This document shows, in pieces, positions 48,303-60,146 of a stretch of 64,000 nucleotides of DNA. Each line of letters starts with the position of its first letter. Position 1 is the stretch's first letter. A model generated the notes under the pieces. That model saw nothing but the letters and a program-made list of their open reading frames with translations, had not been told where the DNA came from and did no database searches. This stretch comes from Parapristionchus giblindavisi (lineage: Eukaryota > Nematoda > Chromadorea > Rhabditida > Diplogasteridae), in assembly GCA_943737045.1 (NCBI GenBank), contig CALSFV010000067.1:456947-520946 (forward strand), given 5' to 3'. The position numbers and the translations under genes were made by a program.

Positions 48303-48819
48303 TTCGATTACTTCCGCGTCCATCGTCCTTTGGCGCTCCTCTGACATGAATATATTTTCAAGATGATAACGCAAAAACTATTCTACCTAACCCAATGTAT
48401 TCACCCGACCTTGCCCCCTCCGACTGTCATCTCTTTTCGGCCCACTATCATTTCCTCATATGCCAGTACATCGATAACGTGTCGAGCTTCTGACGAACTT
48501 CTTCAAGTCCCAGCCCTTCTCTTTCCGGAATGATGAGTTTTACAAGTTGAGCGATAAATGGCGCAAGACTACAGAAATGAAATAATTCTAAGAAATTTGC
48601 ATCAAACTAAGTTCAATTACTGATCACACGTGGGCGACCATTGTCGCTGGAAATTATAATCGCGCATGTTGGAGCATTTAAATATATGGGAAAGGCCTAC
48701 ATAGCGATAATAAGCATGGTCGATTTACAATGCTCGATTTTGTAAACGAAAGTCGTCGCATATCCGCTGCACGATCCAATAACTATTCATAGGCGGAAAT
48801 ATTCTGATTCTTTTCAAAC

Positions 48820-48888
48820 GAACCGTGGCATAGTGGTAAGCGTGCGGACTCGTCACTTTTTAAACAGGAGTTCGATTCTCCCGACAAC
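48820..48888 (+). other. tRNA-like sequence, left arm
   Basis: A-box-like TGGCATAGTGGTAAG, B-box-like GAGTTCGATTCTCC with a pairing GGAG/CTCC T stem. The acceptor stem fails, so it is probably tRNA-derived. Mirrored at 62967-63036. Confidence 0.55.
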
Positions 48889-48929
48889 ATTTTATTTTTG
48901 CATGGTATTTCAAGCAAGGAAATTGTTAT

Positions 48930-48933
48930 TTAA
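48930..48933 (+). other. Empty TTAA target site
   Basis: GTTATTTAAATGTGATTC here is the uninterrupted counterpart of the site at 60700-62925, where the 2.2-kb element is flanked by a TTAA on each side. Confidence 0.9.
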
Positions 48934-49685
48934 ATGTGATTCAAGCCCAAAAAATCTATTTCTTAATGTTTTTTGCAGCTTTTTTCCACTGTCTCATAAT
49001 GTTTTCAGGGATTGCATGAACGTGTATCATACGCTTGAAAATACTTTCATAACAATCTAGAAAGTTCATGCAACGGTGATACGTTGCGAAACTATTTTTA
49101 AAATTTTTTTGGGACTATGACTATCATTGTTAGGCTCCAAATTTTCTGATTCGTACAGAAAACATGATCCTAAAAAGGCTTTGTCTGGAAAATTTTGGTT
49201 AGGACGAAAAAAGGTGGTCCGAGGCAAATATCAGGACGGTGGGATTCAAAAGTGCCTTTATTTTGAGTGAACTTTGCCTAAATCATTTTCCTTTTTGATT
49301 GAAATTTGGCTAAATCGGGTGGGTTGTGTGCCAATATCGAGTGGATCTTGTCGCTTGTGGCAATTGTAAAAGATGCATGGTCACGGCTCTTTTGCGCGCT
49401 CCTCTGACATGAGAGAGCTACAATCTCTACACAATGCCATCTATGTTTCAGATCTTCGAAATAGTTTCTGACAAGGGAAGTATAAGAAATATCTATTAGA
49501 CCTATGGATGGGAGTATTTTTCCTCGATAGCTATAGGCAATATAAGGTCGGAACCAAAAAATCAAAACCTGTCATGCACTTTCCGATTTTATATAAATAA
49601 TTATATTTTGTGCATTTGAACGCGCTGTTTAGAGGGATGAAATAAGACTCCCCTGATAGAGCGCTTGAAAGATCAATGAGAATGT

Positions 49686-49749
49686 GGCGGCGTGGTGTAG
49701 CGGTAGTGTATTCTCCTCTTGATCACTATGTGGGTTGTTCGAATACACC
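49686..49749 (+). other. tRNA-like A/B-box sequence, left arm of the TGA element
   Basis: TGGTGTAGCGG and GTTGTTCGAATACACC with tRNA-like spacing. The T stem pairs in only three of five positions. Inverted copy at 51851-51912; direct copies at 57629-57692 and 58371-58434. Confidence 0.5.
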
Positions 49750-50189
49750 TATGGAGGTTTTTCTTTTGCTGATTTTTAAACGTTTCGGACTTGTAATTTT
49801 GATCAGAAATAAAATTAAAATCTTTTTCACAGTTTTTATGTAGCTGTTGAACTTGAATTTTATTATTTAGGAATGCAAAAAATAAAGCAACATTTCGTTT
49901 AATAGCATTGTGATCATTTAATTTTGGGATAGTTCATCTGTACCAAGCGGCTACGGAAGAATAACATTTTGATAATGTGTCCATACAATCTTTGGCCAAA
50001 CTTTCTAAACTACTCTTCCTACACGTGGAAAATTAATCAGAGAGATTATTTTTGAAACGCTTCAAATGCGATTGAATAGCCGATTACAATACGGCAATAT
50101 TGCCATATTTTTGACTCACGCAGTTAACGAACATGCAAGACTCCACCGATTGGGTTACGTTACTCTCTTCGCAGTCCCCAAATGATATA

Positions 50190-51456
50190 CAGTAGCAGCC
50201 AAAAGTATTCGTACACATATTTAGCAATGTCATAACTTTTGACTCAGATGAGCACTCAGGCTCATGGTTTGGCAGGATACTATAGTACTAGAGTGCATCA
50301 TATCCTACTCATCTTGTTGTGATTCGTCGTCGTGTTATTGTGTAGCGATCCTGGAACCTCTTTGTACTTACTCAGCAGTGATTATTTCCTCAGCGGGATT
50401 TTTCTGAGACTTGTTGTTAGCAGTGTAGGAACAACATTTACTGAGGAGTAGAATCCGCTATGCGATCCACTAGAGCTAATTCATTCCTCCGCGAAAATCG
50501 AAATTTCCGACACCCCTGAATTTGGGAAAAAATGTCATAACTTTTTGTGTTCAGTGTTGCTGTAGGCTCAAAAATTGGTAGAGATAATTGCCCATGAGTG
50601 ATACAAAACCAGGCCGAGTATGAGCTTGATCGGTTGAATTTTGAGAAATTTCGAAAATAAATTTTTATCATTTTTCGAGGTACAGGAAGTACCTGCCTAG
50701 GTTAATTTATATTCTGTTTAGCAGGCAGATGTCTTCTATATATAGTAGACGACAGTTGGCTATCGATGCTCTTTTAGTCTCTGAAAAAAATCAATTTAAT
50801 TTATAGAAAATCGTGCCCTAACTATTTTATACCTCTTTTCTCCAACTATAACTTCTATCGAAGAACTCGATATTTCATGAAAGAATAGTAAACTGTCGTC
50901 TACTATATATAAGACATATGGCTGTTAAACAGAATGGAAATTAACCTAGGCAGGTACTTCCTGTACCTCGAAAAATGAGAAAAATAAATTTTCGAAATTT
51001 CTCAAAATTCGACCGATCGGGCTCATACTCGGTCAGACCTTGTATCACTCATGGGCTATTGCCTCTGCCAAGTTTGGAGCCTACAGCAACACTGAACACA
51101 AAAAGTTATGACATTTTTTCCCAAATTCAGGGGTGTCGGAAATTTCGATTTTCTCACAGCGATGAATTAGCTCAAATGGCTAGCATAGCGGTGTCTACTC
51201 CTGAGTAAATGTTGTTCCTACACTGCTAACAACAAGTCTCAGAAAAATCCCGCTGAGGAAATAATCACTGCTGAGTAAGTACAAAGAGGCTCCAGGATCG
51301 CTACACAATAATACGACGACGAATCACAACAAGATGAGTAGGATATGATGCACTCTAGTACTATAGTATCCTGCCAAACCATGAGCCTGAGTGCTCATCT
51401 GAGTCAAAAGTTATGACATTGCTAAATATGTGTACGAATACTTTTGGCTGCTACTG
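50190..51456. mobile_element. 1.27-kb Tc1/mariner-type palindrome nested in the TGA element
   Basis: Ends CAGTAGCAGCCAAAAGTATT and its complement, TA on both sides (50188-50189, 51457-51458). It is a longer relative of the MITE at 25935-26336. A further inner palindrome spans about 50490-51165 (GACACCCCTGAATTTGGG against its complement), so the layers are concentric. Confidence 0.82.
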
Positions 51457-51850
51457 TACGTATTTTCTAAACAAACCTTTTACCATAACATTGCCGTATT
51501 GTAATCTGCTATTCAATCACATTTGGAGCGTTTCAAAAATAATCTCACTGATTTTAATTAAAATTGTCCCTGTGTAAAGGAAGAGTAGTTTAGAAAGTTT
51601 GGCCAAAGATTGTATGGACACATTATCAAAATGTTATTCTTCCGTAGCCGCTTGGTACAGATGAACTATCCCAAAATTAAATGATCACAATGCTATTAAA
51701 CGAAATGTTGCTTTATTTTTTGCATTCCTAAATAATAAAATTCAAGTTCAACAGCTACATAAAAACTGTGAAAAAGATTTTAATTTTATTTCTGATCAAA
51801 ATTACAAGTCCGAAACGTTTAAAAATCAGCAAAAGAAAAACGTCCATAGG

Positions 51851-51912
51851 TGTATTCGAACAACCCACATAGTGATCAAGAGGAGAATACACTACCGCTA
51901 CACCACGCCGCC
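51851..51912 (-). other. tRNA-like A/B-box sequence, right arm of the TGA element
   Basis: Inverted copy of 49686-49749, nearly identical. Confidence 0.5.
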
Positions 51913-52750
51913 ACATTCTCATTGATCTTTCAAGCGCTCTATCAGGGGAGTCTTATTTCATCCCTCTAAACAGCGCGTTCGAATGCACAAAATATAATTA
52001 TTTATATAAAATCGGAAAGTGCATGACAGGTTTTGATTTTTTGGTTCCGACCTTATATTGCCTATAGCTATCGAGGAAAAATACTCCCATCCATAGGTCT
52101 AATAGATATTTCTTACACTTCCCTTGTGAGGTGGTATTCCTTCACAATTTCGGCATGCCGAAATATTTCTCGGCATTACGAAACATATTTCGCCATGCGC
52201 ATAGCCTTGCATTACAATTCCCCGGTTTGGGCAGAGCCTTTCCCCCAGCGTGCACACCTATGCTTTCTCATTTCTCACACGTGTCATATCCCCTATAAAG
52301 TACCAAGCCTGACCGGATTTAGAGCCAAAATTGCACAAAAATTGAAAAACCTGACCGGATTTAGAGCCAAATTTGCCAAAAATCGAAAAACCTGACCGGA
52401 TTTTGAAAACCGATAACCTAGCTAGTCGACTTATGCAGACATCGTAAGAGAAAAATTCGGCACTTTTTTGAAATCCGAAATATTTGAGGGAGAACAAAGG
52501 GATTTCGGTGTGACATCCTTTTTATTTTTTGTCATTTGTTCTTCCCTTGAGCGGCGTCCCAACATCACGACCAACAGGGAAGAACGGGTGATATGATGAA
52601 TGAGAGAGGAATCGAAAAGAATAAGAAACCATATTACTAGATACTAGGAATAGAAACCATAGGTGGGAGCGTGAAAACGAATTATTTGTGTACATAGCCT
52701 TGCCTTCCCTTGCGGGGCCTTGCGCATAGCTTTGAACATAGTCTCCCGGT

Positions 52751-53151
52751 CATACATGGGCGGGGTACCTGGAGCTCAATTCTACAGGGGGCATCCGAAC
52801 GAAAAATGGTTAATTTCACAATGGGCCTTCACCATACATGGGCGGGGTACCTGGAGCTCGATTCTACAGGGGGCATCCGAACGAAAAATGATTATTTTTA
52901 CAAAGGACCTTCACTTCTTCATCAAAAATTTCACCTAAACGTCGTGTTTTACAGGGAGCATTCCATAAATTTTCGAAAAGCCCTAATTTTACAGGGGGCA
53001 CCCCCATGTCGGCGCCCATGTATGGCCTTCACCTTTTTTTTTCAAAAAAATTCACCAATACGTCACATTTTACATTTTCATTTTACATTCCACAAATTTT
53101 CAAAAAGCCCTAATTTTACAAGGGGCACCCCCATGTAGGCGCCCACGTATG
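52751..53151. mobile_element. hAT-like element interrupted by a relative
   Basis: Starts CATACATGGGCGGGGTACC and ends GCGCCCACGTATG. A second element of the same family is inserted in it (52833-53024). The mirror in the right arm (about 56672-56807) lacks the inner element and a neighbouring stretch. No clear outer target duplication. Confidence 0.65.
52833..53024. mobile_element. hAT-like MITE, 192 bp, GCCTTCAC duplication
   Basis: CATACATGGGC ... GCCCATGTATG with GCCTTCAC on both sides (52825-52832 and 53025-53032), a perfect 8-bp target duplication. Confidence 0.85.
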
Positions 53152-53692
53152 CTAGCGGTTGATGGATAGGTTCTCATGCGGATGGCCGACTATGAATTCG
53201 GATATTGATTGTTTTCGTTGCGGAACTGATCGTTGGAAAAATGATCACACCCGAGTAGTGAGTAGTTTAAATTGAATATTAGTAAATGACACAACTCACG
53301 AAGAACTTTGTCGTACTCGTTCATCATCTCGCACGACGCGCTCGATTCAACGGCTGCAGAGATCAAAGATCAACATTAATGATTTCCAAAGACCAACAAT
53401 GGTAGAGATCAAAGATCAGGCGTACAATAATTTTTCGTCTAGTCAGTTCCCATTTTCGTCGTATGGCCTTGCATCCAAAGATCAAAGATCATGCTATATT
53501 CAAATAGTAATACGTATAGAATGACCGCCACACAAAATCGTTTCCCTAAATTACCATACAATGAAAGAATACTGTTGGTCTTACAGTTAAAGATTACGGT
53601 ATAAACTACGTCAGCTATGAATTCGGATATTGATTGTTTTGTTGCATATCTAGTGACTTAAACACAACTTGATTAGTAATAAAAAGTGATAC

Positions 53693-54429
53693 CTTCTTCA
53701 TGATCTTGTTACCGTAGCTGCGGAACTCGATATCCTTGAAGAGGAGTCTGCAAACAACATAATCAGTTCAATAAATCGGAGGAAAACGAATCATCGAGAG
53801 CATATTTACATCCAGAGATAGTCAAAATACGCAAGGAAATAATTATAGCTGCAACTGACTGATTCTTGGCAAAGTGAAGAGTTCGTCCGGGCACGGATGT
53901 GAACTGGCAGATGGTCATCACACGGAACTCCTCCCTGCGAAGATACGAGCGAACGAGATCAACCAGATCAATTTCGCAGTCGGAATACTGAAAGACGATG
54001 AGCTTTATTGATTTTTATTGATTGAATAAATCAGTAATGCAAATTCATTGGCAATCAGAACCACATGATTTTCATACAGAGGCCATCTGACTTATTAAAA
54101 TGTCTACTTCTATAGTGCCGAAATAACTAGCTCTCGTATTACAAGTTAAAGTGGTACACCAAGCTAACTTGAAACTGTAAGCTCTGGTGACACTCTCTAG
54201 CTTTCTCTGTCAACGAGAGTATTTCCAAAACGGAGAATAAAACTAGCTTATGTAAAAAAAATTCCAAAAAGTTAACAACTACAAGTCTGTACAAAATAGA
54301 AACAGAGAACAAAACAGAGAAGAAATAGCTAACCGATTGATCGTAGGCGGTATTTTGATGTAATTTCTGTAGAGGAGGAATACACTGTGTAATGGTCTTG
54401 GGCATGGGCATGACCGTGCTCACGACAGC
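53693..54429 (-). CDS. Receptor cyclase-like ectodomain exons, inverted intact copy (left arm)
   Basis: Three in-phase minus-strand exons: 54334-54429, 53860-53987, 53693-53747. They encode AVVSTVMPMPKTITQCIPPL ..., then DLVRSYLRREEFRVMTICQF ..., then LLFKDIEFRSYGNKIMKK. Exon 1 starts in phase 0, fitting the phase 0 end of the exon at 46251, and RVMTICQF resembles the R-V-x-x-x-C-F strand of receptor cyclase ectodomains. On this strand they cannot be spliced to the upstream exons. A possible following exon (near 53290-53355) is out of phase and not included. Identity as the same gene is inference from phase and order. Confidence 0.6.
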
Positions 54430-55254
54430 CTGAATTTTAATGAAGATATTGTTTGTAAAAAAGTTTAAAAACGAAGTTCTTTCAGTAAAAGTAAAAGTAA
54501 ATTCAGTAACAATGATTTTCAAGATTTTGACGATGTTCGCATACACACCCACAATTCACAGTTATATCAAAGCTACGTACGAGCAGCACAATATTAACAA
54601 AATATTTGAACAAGATCAAAAACGAAGAAATACCTCGTTTCGGACGAGGGTATTTCGAAGAAACAGGACTGGCGGAGAGGAGAACTGCCTCTCGACCGGC
54701 GAGGCTCACGAGTGCGGAGTGAGTGAGCATCTGAAAAGCAAATTCGCACTGTACTACACACTAATTACGCGTAATTTAAAGATTTTAAAAATAGAAGGAA
54801 AAGGAATTATGGTGTAACAAAGTGCGGAGTAGCAGACTCAATATCTGAAAGTCAGAACACATTAACGCACATCTTATACACCATAATAGCCTACGTTTTG
54901 TTGCGATTTTCGTATTTCAGATTTAAATATTGTACAGTGCAAATTTGCTTTTAAGATGCTAGCTCACTCCGCACTCGCAAGCCTCGCCGGTCGAGAGGCA
55001 GTTTTCCTCTCCGCCAGGCCTGTTTCATCGAAATACCCTCATCCGAAACGTCGCCGAAGCGTCGACTCTTTGAGGTATTTGTTCGTTTTTGATCTTGTTC
55101 AAATCTTTTGTTAATGTTGTGCTGCTCTTACGTAACTTTGATATTACTATGAATTGTGGATGTTTATGCGAACATCGTCAAAATTGTGAAAACCATTTTT
55201 ACTGAGACTTCGATATTTACCTTTTTTACAAACGATATCTTCATTAAAATTCAG

Positions 55255-56134
55255 GCTGTCGTGAGGTTGTGCCCAAGACCATCAAACAGTGCATTCCTCC
55301 TCTACAGAAACATCACCAAAATATCGCCTACGATCAATCGGTTAGCTACTTCTTCTCTTATTTTGTACAGACTTGTAGTTGTTAACTTTTTGGAATTTTT
55401 TTACATAAGCTAGTTTTATTCTCCGTTTTGGAAATACTCTCGTTGACAGAGAAAGCTAGAGAGTGTCGCCAGAGCTTACGGTTTCAAGTTAGCTTGGTGT
55501 ACCACTTTAACTTGTAATACGAGAGCTAGTTATTTCGGCACTATAGAAGTAAACATTTTAATAAGTCAGATGGCCTCGTGTATGAAAATCATGTGGTTCT
55601 GATTGCCAATGAATTTGCATTGCTGATTTATTCAATCAATAAAAATCAATAAAGCTCATCGTCTTTCAGTATTCCGACTGCGAAATTGATCTGGCTGATC
55701 TCGTTCGCTCGTATCTTCGCAGGGAGGAGTTCCGTGTGATGACCATTTGCCAGTTCATATCCGTGCCCGGACGAACTCTTCACTTTGCCAAGAATCAGTC
55801 AGTTGCAGCTATAATTATTTCCTTGCGTATTTTGACTATCTCTGGATGTAAATATGCTCTCGATGATTCGTTTTCCTCCGATTTATTGAACTGATTATGT
55901 TGTTTGCAGACTCCTCTTCAAGGATATCGAGTTCCGCAGCTACGGTAACAAGATCATACGTGGGCGGGCATTGCCGCTGGAAATGAAAATCGGGGGGTCG
56001 GAATCAAAAATGGAGCATTTATGCGTCATTTTGAGTGATTGTTTTTGGAAAATCGGGGGGTCGGGTGCCAAAAATCGGGGGTCTATTGCCGCTAGCGGCA
56101 GTGGTGCCCACGTATGAACAAGATCATGAAGAAG
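55255..56134 (+). pseudogene. Receptor cyclase-like ectodomain exons, damaged copy (right arm)
   Basis: Same three exons on the plus strand: 55255-55340, 55670-55797, 55910-56134. The first is 10 bases shorter than its mirror (86 against 96), shifting the frame. The second is intact (128 bases). The third is split by a 162-bp hAT-like element plus its 8-bp duplication. Orientation fits the exons at 45343-46251, but the product would be broken. Confidence 0.7.
55955..56116. mobile_element. hAT-like MITE in an exon, AACAAGAT duplication
   Basis: CATACGTGGGC ... GCCCACGTATG, flanked by AACAAGAT (55947-55954, 56117-56124). The uninterrupted site is in the left arm at about 53700-53725. Confidence 0.92.
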
Positions 56135-57628
56135 GTATCACTTTTTATTACTAATCAAGTTTTGTCTAAGTCACTAGATATGCAACAAAACAATCAATAT
56201 CCGAATTCATAGCTGACGTAGTTTATACCGTAATCTTTAACTGTAAGACCAACAGTATTCTTTCATTGTATGGTAATTTAGGGAAACGATTTTGTGTGGC
56301 GGTCATTCTATACGTATTACTATTTGAATATAGCATGATCTTTGATCTTTGGATGCAAGGCCATACGACGAAAATGGGAACTGACTAGACGAAAAAATAT
56401 TGTACGCCTGATCTTTGATCTCTACCATTGTTGGTCTTTGGAAATCATTAATGTTGATCTTTGATCTCTGCAGCCGTTGAATCGAGCGCGTCGTGCGAGA
56501 TGATGAACGAGTACGACAAAGTTCTTCGTGAGTTGTGTCATTTACTAATATTCAATTTAAACTACTCACTACTCGGGTGTGATCATTTTTCCAACGATCA
56601 GTTCCGCAACGAAAACAATCAATATCCGAATTCATAGCCGGCCATCCGCATGAGAACCTATCCATCAACCGCTAGCATACGTGGGCGCCTACATGGGGGG
56701 GTGCCCCTTGTAAAATTAGGGCTTTTTGAATAGGCCCATTGTGAAATTAACCATTTTTCGTTCGGATGCCCCCTGTAGAATTGAGCTCCAGGTACCCCGC
56801 CCATGTATGACCGGGAGACTATGTTCAAAGCTATGCGCAAGGCCCCGCAAGGGAAGGCTTTCGTTTTCACGCTCCCACCTATGGTTTCTATTCCTAGTAT
56901 CTAGTAATATGGTTTCTTATTCTTTTCGATTCCTCTCTCATTCATCATATCTCCCGTTCTTCCCTGTTGGTCGTGATGTTGGGACGCCGCTCAAGGGAAG
57001 AACAAATGACAAAAAATAAAAAGGATGTCACACCGAAATCCCTTTGTTCTCCCTCAAATATTTCGGATTTCAAAAAAGTGCCGAATTTTTCTCTTACGAT
57101 GTCTGCATAAGTCGACTAGCTAGGTTATCGGTTTTCAAAATCCGGTCAGGTTTTTCGATTTTTGGCAAATTTGGCTCTAAATCCGGTCAGGTTTTTCAAT
57201 TTTTGTGCAATTTTGGCTCTAAATCCGGTCAGGCTTGGTACTTTATAGGGGATATGACACGTGTGAGAAATGAGAAAGCATAGGTGTGCACGCTGGGGGA
57301 AAGGCTCTGCCCAAACCGGGGAATTGTAATGCAAGGCTATGCGCATGGCGAAATATGTTTCGTAATGCCGAGAAATATTTCGGCATGCCGAAATTGTGAA
57401 GGAATACCACCTCACAAGGGAAGTGTAAGAAATATCTATTAGACCTATGGATGGGAGTATTTTTCCTCGATAGCTATAGGCAATATAAGGTCGGAACCAA
57501 AAAATCAAAACCTGTCATGCACTTTCCGATTTTATATAAATAATTATATTTTGTGCATTCGAACGCGCTGTTTAGAGGGATGAAATAAGACTCCCCTGAT
57601 AGAGCGCTTGAAAGATCAATGAGAATGT

Positions 57629-57692
57629 GGCGGCGTGGTGTAGCGGTAGTGTATTCTCCTCTTGATCACTATGTGGGTTGTTCGAATACACC
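57629..57692 (+). other. tRNA-like A/B-box sequence, tandem unit 1
   Basis: Same as 49686-49749, part of the truncated TGA element in the first tandem unit. Confidence 0.5.
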
Positions 57693-58370
57693 TATGGACG
57701 TTTTTCTTTTGCTGATTTTTAAACGTTTCGGACTTGTAATTTTGATCAGAAATAAAATTAAAATCTTTTTCACAGTTTTTATGTAGCTGTTGAACTTAAA
57801 TAAAAAGGATGTCACACCGAAATCCCTTTGTTCTCCCTCAAATATTTCGGATTTCAAAAAAGTGCCGAATTTTTCTCTTACGATGTCTGCATAGGTCGAC
57901 TAGCTAGGTTATCGGTTTTCAAAATCCGGTCAAGTTTTTCGATTTTTGGCAAATTTGGCTCTAAATCCGGTCAGGCTTGGTACTTTATAGGGGATATGAC
58001 ACGTGTGAGAAATGAGAAAGCATAGGTGTGCACGCTGGGGGAAAGGCTCTGCCCAAACCGGGGAATTGTAATGCAAGGCTATGCGCATGGCGAAATATGT
58101 TTCGTAATGCCGAGAAATATTTCGGCATGCCGAAATTGTGAAGGAATACCACCTCACAAGGGAAGTGTAAGAAATATCTATTAGACCTATGGATGGGAGT
58201 ATTTTTCCTCGATAGCTATAGGCAATATAAGGTCGGAACCAAAAAATCAAAACCTGTCATGCACTTTCCGATTTTATATAAATAATTATATTTTGTGCAT
58301 TCGAACGCGCTGTTTAGAGGGATGAAATAAGACTCCCCTGATAGAGCGCTTGAAAGATCAATGAGAATGT

Positions 58371-58434
58371 GGCGGCGTGGTGTAGCGGTAGTGTATTCTC
58401 CTCTTGATCACTATGTGGGTTGTTCGAATACACC
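58371..58434 (+). other. tRNA-like A/B-box sequence, tandem unit 2
   Basis: Same as the previous entry, 742 bases on. Confidence 0.5.
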
Positions 58435-58838
58435 TATGGACGTTTTTCTTTTGCTGATTTTTAAACGTTTCGGACTTGTAATTTTGATCAGAAATAAAAT
58501 TAAAATCTTTTTCACAGTTTTTATGTAGCTGTTGAACTTAAATAAAAAGGATGTCACACCGAAATCCCTTTGTTCTCCCTCAAATATTTCGGATTTCAAA
58601 AAAGTGCCGAATTTTTCTCTTACGATGTCTGCATAGGTCGACTAGCTAGGTTATCGGTTTTCAAAATCCGGTCAAGTTTTTCGATTTTTGGCAAATTTGG
58701 CTCTAAATCCGGTCAGGCTTGGTACTTTATAGGGGATATGACACGTGTGAGAAATGAGAAAGCATAGGTGAGCACGCTGGGGGAAAGGCTGTGCCCAATC
58801 CGGGGAATTGTAATGCAAGGCTATGCGCATGGCCATTT

Positions 58839-59913
58839 TTTTAGCTGCTTTGAATGGGAATTCTCTAATTTTTGCGAGGCAAAGCTATGCGCAAGGCCCC
58901 GCAAGTGAAGGCAAGATTGTGCGCAAAAATAATTCGTTTTCTCGCGCCCACCTATGTGAGAAAGGAAACGACCGATTGTGAGAAGGCGAGTTTGAAGAAT
59001 TATATGAGAAATGTTGAGTTGAATATTGAAGATGTAAGAAATGACATTCAATATGAATTCGTGGAAAGCGACATTTGGGAAAAATATGATGGGAACAAAA
59101 GATGTGAAATGTGACTTCAGAAAAATTTAATGAGAAATTGATTTTCAAGAAAAAACCATTTGTGAAAATACCGATGAGGAAACGCCTAATCCTGAAATTT
59201 ACAACAAGGAAATACCTCAACGGGAAACAAGTTTTGTTTGTTTTTGTTTAAGATCTCCGGTATTTTTGCGGGCACACCGTTGAGAGGCCAAATCTCGTGG
59301 AGCAAACCGCGAAGAGCACCACGGTGTGGAAGGGACGGTGTGCCTCACGCCCCACGGGGCACGCCGTCTTCCACCTCGCGGGACGCCGCGTCTAGAGGCC
59401 ACAGCTCGCGGGGTACCCCGTCTAAAGGTTTTAATCCGCGATGTACCCGACGGCGTACACCACGCGATTGAACGATGTGCCCCGCGAGCAAAAAATACCG
59501 GAGATTGTTGTTGTTGATGATAAATGTCTATAATTTCATTTACATCGGTAATTTCACAAAAGTTTTTTTCCTGAACATCTTTTTCTAATTAATTTTTTTC
59601 CTGAACATCACATTTTTCCCAAATGTCGCTTTCCACACTCTTTTCAAAGGTCATTTCTCACGTCTTCCATTTTCAATTATGCATTTCTCAGATCATGCCT
59701 TACATTATGCCCTCTCCGATTCGGTCGTTTCTTATCTCATTTCTCACTTCTGTCTTTTTCACATAATTCGTCTCTCAAGTGGAACTTCCATTCTCATTTC
59801 TCACACGTGTCATATCACCACTTTATGACCTACTTTTCGACATATGGATGTCTGAATCATTTTGCCGAAAATTTAAGGTCTCTCTTATTTTCGGCAGACC
59901 GTGTGTGCGAAAT
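58839..59913. other. Right-arm segment without left-arm counterpart
   Basis: Contains a GC-rich fold-back (59253-59505) and otherwise short repeated stretches rich in TTTCTCA and GAGAAAT; no gene. Confidence 0.5.
59253..59505. mobile_element. GC-rich MITE
   Basis: Terminal repeats ATCTCCGGTATTTTTGCGGG and GCAAAAAATACCGGAGAT. The interior is far richer in G+C than the rest of the window, with repeated CGCGG and GGCACG-like motifs (ACGGGGCACGCCGTC, GGGGTACCCCG). No target duplication was resolved. Confidence 0.7.
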
Positions 59914-60095
59914 CATACATGACGCCGACATGGGAGTGCCCCCTGTAAAATTAGCTCTTCTCTAAAATTTGTGCAATGCCCCTGTAAAAAATTGCGTTTA
60001 GGTGAAAATTTTGTAAAAAACTGAAGGCACCTTGTAAAATTAACCATGTTTTCGCCCCTTGTAGAATCTAGCTCCAGGTACCCCGCCCATGTATG
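59914..60095. mobile_element. hAT-like MITE, 182 bp, TGCGAAAT duplication
   Basis: CATACATGACG ... CGCCCATGTATG, flanked by TGCGAAAT (59906-59913 and 60096-60103). Confidence 0.9.
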
Positions 60096-60146
60096 TGCGA
60101 AATATGTTTCGTAATGCCGAGAAATATTTCGGCATGCCGAAATTGA

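Larger units (their letters stand above)
49472..52126. mobile_element. 2.66-kb fold-back with tRNA-like arms, TGA target duplication
   Basis: Ends CAAGGGAAGTATAAGAAAT and its reverse complement, flanked by TGA (49469-49471, 52127-52129). Outer arms of about 700 bases pair closely; inside lies another palindromic element (50190-51456). It is related to 13271-14336. The 3-bp duplication suggests PIF/Harbinger. No transposase was seen. An empty site is present at 60147-60195. Confidence 0.88.
57044..58838. repeat. 742-bp tandem duplication in the right arm
   Basis: The unit starting AAATAAAAAGGATGTCACAC begins at about 57017 (with a 42-base extra), 57799 and 58541 (partial). Each full unit joins sequence mirrored at 52130-52530 to the first 380 bases of the TGA fold-back (57415-57797 and 58157-58539), including its tRNA-like block. 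Confidence 0.88.

Noticed and set aside
53290..53355. Further receptor exon reading VESSASCEMMNEYDKVL
   Set aside because: Open and protein-like in both arms, but its acceptor phase does not match the preceding exon and I do not recognise it.
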